Source of the DNA: DAOUKH01 sp034420775
GTDB lineage: Bacteria; Chloroflexota; Dehalococcoidia; SHYB01
Direction of reading: 5' to 3'
NCBI GenBank assembly: GCA_034420775.1
Contig: DAOUKZ010000113.1
Location: forward strand, 1-8,933
DNA length: 8,933 nucleotides
Made by a program: the position numbers and the translations under genes. Of this stretch, positions 1 to 5,372 are shown piece by piece. Position 1 is the stretch's first letter. Every line of letters begins with the position of its first letter. The notes beneath the pieces were generated by a model. It worked only from the letters and a program-made list of their open reading frames with translations, did not search any database and was not told the origin of the DNA.

Positions 1-720
1 GTCGGCGATCAGGTTGGGGTCGTCGGGGACGATGGGCCTGCGGTCCGCCTCGCCGCCCCACTCGCTCGCCTGCGCGGCCAGCATCAGCGAGTTGTATTCG
101 ACGATGTCGCCCTTGGCCGGAGCGGCCGTGGGCGGCACAAGCTCGCTGCCGGTGGGAATAATCGCGACGCGTGGCCGCCGCCGCACCGGTATCGAGGTCG
201 CCCCCGCCGCCGCGGCAGCGCCGATGTCTTCAGGACGAATGGTGTGGTTCTCGGGCAGGACAAGCTCCGTGGCCACGATGTCTTCGCCCATGGGCCGGAC
301 GTGCTGCCACGGCGCGGCGGGCGCCATGATCTCGATGCCGCCGTCCGTCTCGTGGATGAACTCGCGCATGATGACCGCGTCGAAGCCGTCGGGCATGGGG
401 TCGCCGGTATCGACCCACACTGCCTGCGACTCGACCCGCAGCCGGATTGGCGCGGTCTCGGTGGCGCGGGCAGTGTCGGCGGCCCGGACGGCGGCCCCGT
501 CCATGGCCGCGGCGTGGTAGTGCGGCGACGAGCGGCGCGCCCAGACCGCCTCCGCGGTCACCCGGCCCAGGGCTTCATCGAGCGCCGCGGCCTCGGCCTC
601 CAGCGCGCCGATGCCGGCGGCGTCGAGACGCTCATAGAACCGGCGGTACGCCTCCTCGATGGGAACGTCTTCGAGGTAGTACTCCCGTCGCCGCCCGTGA
701 TGGTGGTGCTCCCGTTCCAT
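1..720 (-). CDS. moeA: Molybdopterin molybdotransferase MoeA, long-type paralogue (5' part only)
   Basis: This is the open 5' part of a gene that continues past the left edge: 240 codons without a stop, read from ATG at 720. MoeA inserts molybdate (or tungstate) into adenylylated molybdopterin in the cytoplasm. Visible MoeA landmarks are the opening segment YYLEDVPIEEAYRRF (14-28), SPHYHAAAMDGAAVRA (65-80, containing the MDG loop), WVDTGDPMPDGFDAVIM (102-118), PWQHVRPMGEDI (137-148), and the start of the MPT-binding domain, RPRVAIIPTGSELV (182-195), followed by GDIVEYNS (204-211). YLED near the N-terminus and the PWQHVRPMGEDI and EYNS signatures resemble, from memory, the roughly 640-residue family in which MoeA is fused to a C-terminal LysR-type/periplasmic-binding substrate domain; that half lies outside the window. 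An unusual HHHH run sits at residues 5-8. The start is supported by a -10 hexamer 6 nt upstream, implying leaderless translation. MoeA identity is secure; the fusion is inferred. Confidence 0.88.
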   Translation of the reverse strand, partial: MEREHHHHGRRREYYLEDVPIEEAYRRFYERLDAAGIGALEAEAAALDEALGRVTAEAVWARRSSPHYHAAAMDGAAVRAADTARATETAPIRLRVESQAVWVDTGDPMPDGFDAVIMREFIHETDGGIEIMAPAAPWQHVRPMGEDIVATELVLPENHTIRPEDIGAAAAAGATSIPVRRRPRVAIIPTGSELVPPTAAPAKGDIVEYNSLMLAAQASEWGGEADRRPIVPDDPNLIAD

Positions 721-726
721 GCCGCC

Positions 727-732
727 ATTCTA
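727..732 (-). promoter_or_regulatory. -10 element of leaderless promoter for the partial moeA
   Basis: On the minus strand TAGAAT is followed by GGCGGC and then the ATG at 720, so the expected transcription start coincides with the start codon. No Shine-Dalgarno sequence and no good -35 hexamer are visible. The core GCGCTAGAATGGCGGCATG is almost identical to the one in front of the second moeA (18 of 19 positions). Confidence 0.62.
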
Positions 733-763
733 GCGCCGCCAGACGGCCCGAAGCCGAACGCGC

Positions 764-769
764 TATAAT
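764..769 (+). promoter_or_regulatory. -10 element for the thiolase homologue
   Basis: A perfect TATAAT preceded by GCGC lies in the 116-nt divergent region between the partial moeA and the thiolase gene. The predicted start is near 776, giving a leader of about 60 nt. No convincing -35 is seen at 16-18 nt spacing. The GCGCTA-AAT context matches the -10 boxes of both moeA genes on the other strand. Confidence 0.6.
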
Positions 770-790
770 CCGCCGCGACCTTCTCCGAAA

Positions 791-812
791 CCGCTGCCCT
801 CCTGGGCGGCGG
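791..812 (+). other. Hairpin in the thiolase 5' leader
   Basis: CCGCTGCCC pairs with GGGCGGCGG around a TCCT loop: nine base pairs including one G-U. It lies within the predicted leader and ends 24 nt before the GTG start. There is no T tract, so it is not an obvious terminator. It may be a leader structure or simply GC-rich self-complementarity. Confidence 0.3.
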
Positions 813-836
813 GCGCGTCCGAAAGCGGGGTGCGGC

Positions 837-2009
837 GTGAGTCTCAAGAACAAGACCGCGATTACCGGCATCGGCCAGACCGAATACTCGAAGGGCCTGG
901 GCCGCCCCGAGCTCAGCACCGCCGTCGAGGCCTCCCGCAAGGCCATCGAGGACGCAGGGCTCACACCGAAGGACATCGACGGCATCGTCCGCTTCGACAT
1001 GGAGGCCACTACCGAGGAGGCCCTCCATTCCGTCGTGGGAACAAACGACCTCACCTTCTTCGCCGAGACAGGCTACGGGGGCGGCGGCGGTGCGGCGACG
1101 ATCGCGCTCGCGGCCCAGGCCGTCGCCACCGGCCAGGCGAACCACGTCCTCTGCTTCCGGTCGAGGAACCGGGGCAAGCTCTCGGCGAGCAGCGCCCAGG
1201 CCGGCAGGCCGTGGGAGAAGCAGTCGATGCTCGTCGGCGGCCACCAGCAGTACCACATCCCCTTCGGGATGGTCTCGCCGGTGCAGCAGGTGGCGATGCT
1301 CACCCGTCGCCACATGCACGAGTTCGGCACCAAGGCCGAGCACCTCGGCGCCATCGCCGTCACCCAACGCGACAACGCCACCCGCAACCCCGCCGCCGTC
1401 ATGCGCCAGCCCATCACCGTCGAGGACTACCTGAACGCGCGTTGGATCGCCGAGCCGATGCGCCTCTTCGACTGCTGCCTAGAGACCGACGGCGCGGCGG
1501 CGCTCGTCGTCTCCTCAGCGGAGTGGGCGCGCAACTGCCCCAACCCGCCCGCCTACCTGCTCGCCGTCTCCCAGGGGATGGCCTACATGACCACGGGCAT
1601 GACCAACTACTACAAGGACGACGACTTCTTCCGCACCGACTCCTCCGTCGCCGCCAAGGCCCTCTACGAACGCGCCGGCGTCGACGCCAAAGACATCGAC
1701 GTCGCCCAGCTCTACGACGCCTTCAGCACCGTCGTCCTCCTTCTGCTGGAAGACTACTTCTGCGGGCGCGGCAACGGCGGGTCCTACGCCGCCTCCGGCG
1801 CCATTGGCTTCCCCGACGGCGAGATCCCCATCAACACCAGCGGCGCGGGCCTCTCCGAGGTCTACCTGCACGGCTTCAACCTCATGGTCGAAGCCGTCAA
1901 GCAGATCCGCGGCACCTCCACCTCCCAGGTCAAGGACGTCGAGCTCTCGCTTTACACCTCGGCCGCGCCGGTGCCCTCCAGCGCGTTCCTGCTGAGCAAG
2001 AATCCGTAG
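837..2009 (+). CDS. Thiolase-superfamily protein of SCP-x/Ltp (lipid-transfer) type lacking the nucleophilic cysteine
   Basis: This 390-residue cytoplasmic protein has the thiolase fold signatures of the SCP-x/Ltp branch: KTAITGIGQTEYSKG (6-20), FDCCLETDGAAALVVSS (211-227), LYDAFSTVVLLLLEDY (292-307) and NTSGAGLSEVYLHGFN (333-348). GTG at 837 is chosen because homology begins directly after it; reading frame upstream to 447 is only antisense to the divergent moeA. The ribosome site is weak (GCGGGG). The thiolase nucleophile region reads GYGGGGGAATIALA (79-92) with no Cys, NEAF is YDAF (293-296), the GHP segment is EVYLHG, and the C-terminal Cys-Gly motif is TSAAPVPS. Condensing or thiolytic activity is therefore unlikely. 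Ltp-type relatives act as retro-aldolases on acyl-CoA side chains together with a DUF35 subunit; no DUF35 gene is in the window. Substrate unknown. Convergent with moeA, 18 nt away. Confidence 0.85.
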   Translation: MSLKNKTAITGIGQTEYSKGLGRPELSTAVEASRKAIEDAGLTPKDIDGIVRFDMEATTEEALHSVVGTNDLTFFAETGYGGGGGAATIALAAQAVATGQANHVLCFRSRNRGKLSASSAQAGRPWEKQSMLVGGHQQYHIPFGMVSPVQQVAMLTRRHMHEFGTKAEHLGAIAVTQRDNATRNPAAVMRQPITVEDYLNARWIAEPMRLFDCCLETDGAAALVVSSAEWARNCPNPPAYLLAVSQGMAYMTTGMTNYYKDDDFFRTDSSVAAKALYERAGVDAKDIDVAQLYDAFSTVVLLLLEDYFCGRGNGGSYAASGAIGFPDGEIPINTSGAGLSEVYLHGFNLMVEAVKQIRGTSTSQVKDVELSLYTSAAPVPSSAFLLSKNP

Positions 2010-2027
2010 AGCTGTTCGGTCGCTGTC

Positions 2028-3266
2028 CTACCCCAGCAGCCGCACCTCGACCTCGGCCCCTGCGTACAAGCCGCCCGCGTCGAGGGGCACTGTGAGCAGG
2101 CCGTCGGCGCGCACCAGCGTGTAGATCAGGTTCGACTTCCCGAAGACCGGCTCGGCGTAGCGCGTTCCGTCGCGTTCGACGAGGCGCGCTGGGACGTAGT
2201 CCTCCCTGCCCGGCGCCGACGCCACGTCGCGTGTGAGGACCGCGCGGGCCGTGGGCGGCTCCGGCGGCGTGTCGCAGCCGCTGAGCCAGGCAATCGCGGG
2301 CCGCACGAAGAGGTCGAAGACGATCATCGCCGACACCGGGTTGCCGGGCAGACCGAACACCGGCTTGCCGTTGACGACGGCGAGCACCGTCGGCTTGCCG
2401 GGCCGCAGCGAGACGCCGTGGAGCAGGATACCCGGCTCGCCGAGCCCTTGAATGACCTCGGCCGTCAGGTCGCGGGCGCTCACCGAGCTGCCCGCGGAAA
2501 TGACCAGCGCGTCATGCGCGGCGAGTCCGTCCGCCGCCGCCCGCGCCAGGGCGTCCCCGTCGTCGCCGACGATGCCGAGCATCGCCGGTTGGCCGCCGGC
2601 GCGCTCGGTCAGCGCGGCCAGGGTGTAGCTGTTCACGTCGCGGACCTGGCCCGGCTCAAGGGCGGTGTCGGGCGGCACGACCTCATCGCCGGTGGAGAGA
2701 ATGCCCACGCTGGGACGCCGCGCCGCCTCGACCGTCGCCGCCCCAACGGCGGTCAGCCCGCCGAGGTCCTGCGACCGCAGCCGGTGTCCCTTGGGCAGCA
2801 CGAGACCGCCCTCCTTGACGTCCTCGCCGGGCTGGACGACGTTCTCGCCCACCGCCACGGCACGGACGACCTCGATGGTCGTCTCGTCCACCGGCTGGGT
2901 GTGCTCGACCATGACCACGGCGTCGGCGCTGGGAGCGAGCATCCCGCCGGTATGCGCCCGCGCCGCCTCGCCCTGGCCGATGTCGAACGTGGGGCGGCTG
3001 CCGGTGGGCACGTCGCCGGCCACGCGCAGATAGGCGGGAAGCCCCTCGCTCGCGCCGAAGGTGTCTCTGGCGCGGACGGAGAAGCCGTCCATGCTCGAAC
3101 GGGGGAACGACGGTAGGTCGCCGCCCGCGAACACATCGCGGGCCAGGTACCGCCCCAGCGCCGCCTCAGTCGCGACCGCCTCCACTCCGAGCAGCCGCAC
3201 CTCGACGTTGCGCCGCAGCAGCGCCAGCGCCTCCGCCGGCGGCAGCACATTGAACAACTCCGGCAT
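2028..3266 (-). CDS. moeA: Molybdopterin molybdotransferase MoeA
   Basis: A complete 412-residue MoeA, the usual length. It catalyses metal insertion into MPT-AMP to form the molybdenum cofactor. Domain signatures run in order: PSFPRSSMDGFSVRA (52-66, with D60 in the conserved MDG loop), ARAHTGGMLAPSADAVVMVE (102-121), GENVVQPGEDVKEG (140-153), RPSVGILSTGDEVV (184-197), VRDVNSYTL (208-216), LVISAGSSVSARDLT (254-268), RPGKPT (288-293), GLPGNPVSAM (305-314), and a C-terminal beta domain to 412. In the MPT-binding loop, SAGSSVSARDLT departs from the common SGGVSVGD, though an aspartate (D266) is kept. The ATG at 3266 follows a -10 hexamer by 6 nt, with no Shine-Dalgarno sequence. It lies 49 nt downstream of the methyltransferase, so readthrough from that pair is possible. 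Two MoeA genes so close together suggest division of labour, perhaps Mo versus W; that is inference. Confidence 0.95.
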   Translation of the reverse strand: MPELFNVLPPAEALALLRRNVEVRLLGVEAVATEAALGRYLARDVFAGGDLPSFPRSSMDGFSVRARDTFGASEGLPAYLRVAGDVPTGSRPTFDIGQGEAARAHTGGMLAPSADAVVMVEHTQPVDETTIEVVRAVAVGENVVQPGEDVKEGGLVLPKGHRLRSQDLGGLTAVGAATVEAARRPSVGILSTGDEVVPPDTALEPGQVRDVNSYTLAALTERAGGQPAMLGIVGDDGDALARAAADGLAAHDALVISAGSSVSARDLTAEVIQGLGEPGILLHGVSLRPGKPTVLAVVNGKPVFGLPGNPVSAMIVFDLFVRPAIAWLSGCDTPPEPPTARAVLTRDVASAPGREDYVPARLVERDGTRYAEPVFGKSNLIYTLVRADGLLTVPLDAGGLYAGAEVEVRLLG

Positions 3267-3272
3267 GGCGCC

Positions 3273-3278
3273 ATTCTA
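3273..3278 (-). promoter_or_regulatory. -10 element of leaderless promoter for moeA
   Basis: On the minus strand TAGAAT is followed by GGCGCC and the ATG at 3266, the same 6-nt spacing as in the other moeA gene. The GCGC before the hexamer is also shared. No recognisable -35 is present; the -35 region is occupied by a GC-rich inverted repeat. Confidence 0.62.
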
Positions 3279-3280
3279 GC

Positions 3281-3300
3281 GCGGGGCCCGGCCTCCCCGC
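3281..3300. repeat. GC-rich inverted repeat between methyltransferase and moeA
   Basis: GCGGGG (3281-3286) is complementary to CCCCGC (3295-3300) around an 8-nt loop. It follows the methyltransferase stop and overlaps the expected -35 region of moeA on the minus strand. Without a T tract it is a poor intrinsic terminator; it could be an attenuating hairpin or a binding site. Confidence 0.25.
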
Positions 3301-3315
3301 CCCTGGAACGTCTTC

Positions 3316-4065
3316 CTACGTTCGCCGCAGCTCGTACACCGACACATGGTTGGTGCTCGAGGCCGTGAATGGACTGTCCTTCCAGTCACTCGTCCGATCT
3401 CTGAGTCCCATGCCGGCCAGCCTCGCCATCAAGTCCAGCTCCGACGGCCAGGCGTAGCGAAGCTTGACGGGATAGAGGCGGACGCCCTCCTCCGTGATGT
3501 ACACGTGTGAAGACGTGATGATCTGATCGACCGGATCGTGGCGAGACATGTCGATGGAGACCTTGTCGGAATTCACGACGTCCGTGCGGATGGTCTGACC
3601 TCCCACGAACCTTGCCACGTCGGGCACGAAGGCCTCGATGACGAAGATTCCGCCGTCGGTCAGATGGCGGGCGACGTTCACGAAGCATTTCACCTGGGCT
3701 TCCTGCGTCAGCGGCGCGAAGAAGGTGTTGAAGACCACGTACACCAGGGAGTAGCGGCCCTTCAAGTCGAATTCCGCGAAGTCGCCCATCGTAACGAGGA
3801 TTGCTTCGCCGCCGGGCTTCTTCCGCAGCTTTTGGACCATCGCCTCGGAGGAGTCGATGCCGTGGACCTCAACCCCGCGTGCCGCCAGCGGAAGCGCGAC
3901 CCGGCCCGTGCCGATCCCGAGTTCCAAGGCTGGCCCGCTCCCGGCCAGTTCCGCCAACATGTCCACCATGGGGACAAGGCGCTCTGGACTGCCCAGGTGC
4001 GCGTACATCTCGTCGTAGACCTCAGCGATGCGGTCTCCGTAGGTCGACTCTTGGAACTCCTCCAT
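3316..4065 (-). CDS. Class I SAM-dependent methyltransferase
   Basis: A 249-residue soluble methyltransferase of the Methyltransf_25-like group. The sequence opens with YGDRIAEVYDEMY (9-21), typical of the helix before the Rossmann core. Motif I is ALELGIGTGRVALPLA (46-61), the acidic residue that contacts the SAM ribose is D71 in HGIDSSEAM, and GDFAEFDL (94-101) is the adenine-side motif. LVYVVFNTFFAPLTQEAQ (107-124) and the GGIFVIEAF strand (138-146) complete the fold. ATG at 4065 is preferred: AAGGA lies 10 nt upstream. A TTG at 4089 would add eight residues. It sits 61 nt after the dehydrogenase stop on the same strand and is probably co-transcribed with it. The acceptor substrate cannot be told from sequence. 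Its GC content, about 57-62% in the lines counted, is below that of both moeA genes, which may indicate a different origin. Confidence 0.88.
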   Translation of the reverse strand: MEEFQESTYGDRIAEVYDEMYAHLGSPERLVPMVDMLAELAGSGPALELGIGTGRVALPLAARGVEVHGIDSSEAMVQKLRKKPGGEAILVTMGDFAEFDLKGRYSLVYVVFNTFFAPLTQEAQVKCFVNVARHLTDGGIFVIEAFVPDVARFVGGQTIRTDVVNSDKVSIDMSRHDPVDQIITSSHVYITEEGVRLYPVKLRYAWPSELDLMARLAGMGLRDRTSDWKDSPFTASSTNHVSVYELRRT

Positions 4066-4126
4066 CTCGCGCGTGTCCTTCCTGCTCAATCGAATGCGGT
4101 GGCCGCGGCCCGTGCCCCGGTCAACC

Positions 4127-5152
4127 CTAGTATGCCCGCGCCCGGTCGACGACGTTCCGCAGTGGCTGATCTGCGAGGTAGCGGGCGAGGTTGTCGACGA
4201 AGAGGTCGACGACGGCTGCGTCGTAGCCGGGAAAGAGACCGGCGACGTGGGCGGTGACCAGGGCGTTGTCGACCTCCCACCAGGGGCTGTCGGGCGGGGG
4301 CGGCTCGCTCTGCAGCACGTCGAGGGCGGCCCCCGCGATGCGCCGCTCCGCCAGCGCCGCGAGCAGCGCCGGTTCGTCCACGACGTCCCCCCGCGCCGGG
4401 TTGATGAAGTAGGCCGTCTCCTTCATCAGGCCGAGCTCGCGGACGCCGATCATCCCTCGCGTCTCCGGCGTGGAAGGCACGGCGAGCACGAGGAAGTCGG
4501 ACTCGCGCAGCACGCGGTCGAGTTCAGATAGCGGCAGCACTTCGGTGTCGCCGTGCGCTTCGGTTGGGTTGCGCTTGACTGCCAGCACGCGCATCCCGAA
4601 GGCGGCGGCAAGGCGCGCCGTCTCCCGCCCGATGGCCCCGAACCCGACGATCCCCATCGTAGCGCCGCGAAGCTGCGGAAGCTCGAAACGGTCCCACTGG
4701 CGCGACCGCTGGCCGCGCACCATGCGCCCGACCTGCTTGGTCAAGGTCAGCATCTGTGTGAAGACCCACTCGGCGACGGGCGCGGCGTTAACCCCGACGG
4801 CGCTGGTGATGACAACGTTCGGGTCGTGCCACACGTCGAGTTCCCGCGCGAGGTCCGTCCCCGCCATCGGCATCTGGACCCAGCGCAGGTTCGGGCAGCG
4901 GGTGCCGATGTCGGCGGGCAGGCGACGGGCGGCGAGTACCACCTCCGCCTGCGCCAGCATCTCGTCGAGGGAACGCCCGCCGCTGCGGTCGGGGGCGGGC
5001 TGCTGCATGGGACGCAGCGCCGTCGGCAGCTCCTCCAACAGCTTCGCCGCCGCATCGGCGACGCGCACCCGTCCATCCACCCCTGCGATGCGCTCAATCA
5101 GGTCGTTGGCGAGGCTGGTGGCGACGACGACTTCGACAGTTTCGCGAGACAT
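4127..5152 (-). CDS. NAD(P)-dependent D-2-hydroxyacid dehydrogenase
   Basis: A 341-residue cytoplasmic enzyme of the D-isomer-specific 2-hydroxyacid dehydrogenase family, reducing a 2-keto acid to a D-2-hydroxyacid or the reverse. The substrate-binding half is split around the Rossmann domain as usual: CPNLRWVQMPMAGTD (86-100) and VGVNAAPVAEWVF (119-131), then the dinucleotide fold GATMGIVGFGAIGRETARLA (163-182; GFGAIG at 170-175). The catalytic triad is intact: R254 in NPARGDVVDE, E283 in LDVLQSEPPP, H302 in VTAHVAG (the common proline before His is alanine). The residue after the second Rossmann strand is K193 in VLAVKRNP rather than an acid, which would permit NADP(H). Substrate is not predictable. 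It leads the minus-strand set and is divergent from the CaiB/BaiF gene, 220 nt away. The ATG at 5152 has a -10 box 6 nt upstream and no ribosome site. Confidence 0.93.
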   Translation of the reverse strand: MSRETVEVVVATSLANDLIERIAGVDGRVRVADAAAKLLEELPTALRPMQQPAPDRSGGRSLDEMLAQAEVVLAARRLPADIGTRCPNLRWVQMPMAGTDLARELDVWHDPNVVITSAVGVNAAPVAEWVFTQMLTLTKQVGRMVRGQRSRQWDRFELPQLRGATMGIVGFGAIGRETARLAAAFGMRVLAVKRNPTEAHGDTEVLPLSELDRVLRESDFLVLAVPSTPETRGMIGVRELGLMKETAYFINPARGDVVDEPALLAALAERRIAGAALDVLQSEPPPPDSPWWEVDNALVTAHVAGLFPGYDAAVVDLFVDNLARYLADQPLRNVVDRARAY

Positions 5153-5158
5153 GCCAGC

Positions 5159-5164
5159 ATTATG
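5159..5164 (-). promoter_or_regulatory. -10 element of leaderless promoter for the hydroxyacid dehydrogenase
   Basis: On the minus strand CATAAT is followed by GCTGGC and the ATG at 5152. This is the third minus-strand gene with exactly 6 nt between hexamer and start codon. No -35 hexamer or Shine-Dalgarno sequence is apparent. Confidence 0.58.
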
Positions 5165-5256
5165 CGCTGTGGCCGCGCTCCCGCATAACCCACGCCCGCC
5201 TCTGGCTCCCTCGGAGACCTCTTGCCCGACCGCGCCGCCGGCGGGGAAGCATCCAT

Positions 5257-5283
5257 GTAGGGGCGACCCTTGTGGTCGCCCGT
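5257..5283. repeat. Palindromic intergenic repeat, copy 1
   Basis: The element starts GTAGGGGCGA and ends TCGCCCGT. GGGCGACC (5261-5268) pairs perfectly with GGTCGCCC (5274-5281) around a CTTGT loop. It lies in the divergent region between the dehydrogenase and the CaiB/BaiF gene. The rest of that region (5165-5256) holds no gene that I can see. Confidence 0.75.
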
Positions 5284-5321
5284 CCCCATCCCCCGACCAG
5301 CCTTACGCCTCCGCCCGCTCC

Positions 5322-5350
5322 TTGACACCCATCGCCCCGTCGCCAAGAAT
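5322..5350 (+). promoter_or_regulatory. Sigma70-type promoter for the CaiB/BaiF gene
   Basis: TTGACA (5322-5327) and AAGAAT (5345-5350) are separated by 17 nt. The predicted start near 5357 gives a short leader that includes GGAGG at 5362-5366, 6 nt before the ATG at 5373. Confidence 0.62.
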
Positions 5351-5372
5351 CCGGCCACGCCGGAGGACTTCG

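Noticed and set aside
14..768. Plus-strand open frames (to 174 residues) over the left edge
   Set aside because: They are antisense to the partial moeA; their translations are low-complexity Arg/Ala/Gly/Pro-rich with no family features, whereas the minus-strand frame shows clear MoeA motifs.
447..836. N-terminal extension of the thiolase frame by 130 residues
   Set aside because: The extension is Arg/Pro-rich, is antisense to the divergent moeA, crosses the TATAAT promoter element, and thiolase homology begins right after GTG 837.
558..1367. 269-residue minus-strand frame opposite the thiolase
   Set aside because: A shadow frame in GC-rich DNA; it overlaps both the partial moeA and the thiolase, which have recognisable motifs.
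830..2095. 421-residue plus-strand frame overlapping the thiolase
   Set aside because: An Arg/His/Pro-rich out-of-frame translation of the thiolase gene; no domain seen.
2418..3116. 232-residue plus-strand frame opposite moeA
   Set aside because: Antisense shadow of a gene with complete MoeA motifs.
3538..4257. 239-residue plus-strand frame opposite the methyltransferase and dehydrogenase
   Set aside because: It spans the junction of two well-supported minus-strand genes and has no recognisable features.
4470..5372. N-terminal extension of the CaiB/BaiF frame by 301 residues
   Set aside because: It is antisense to the dehydrogenase and runs through a palindromic repeat and a TTGACA promoter; the ATG at 5373 has a strong ribosome site and marks the start of family homology.
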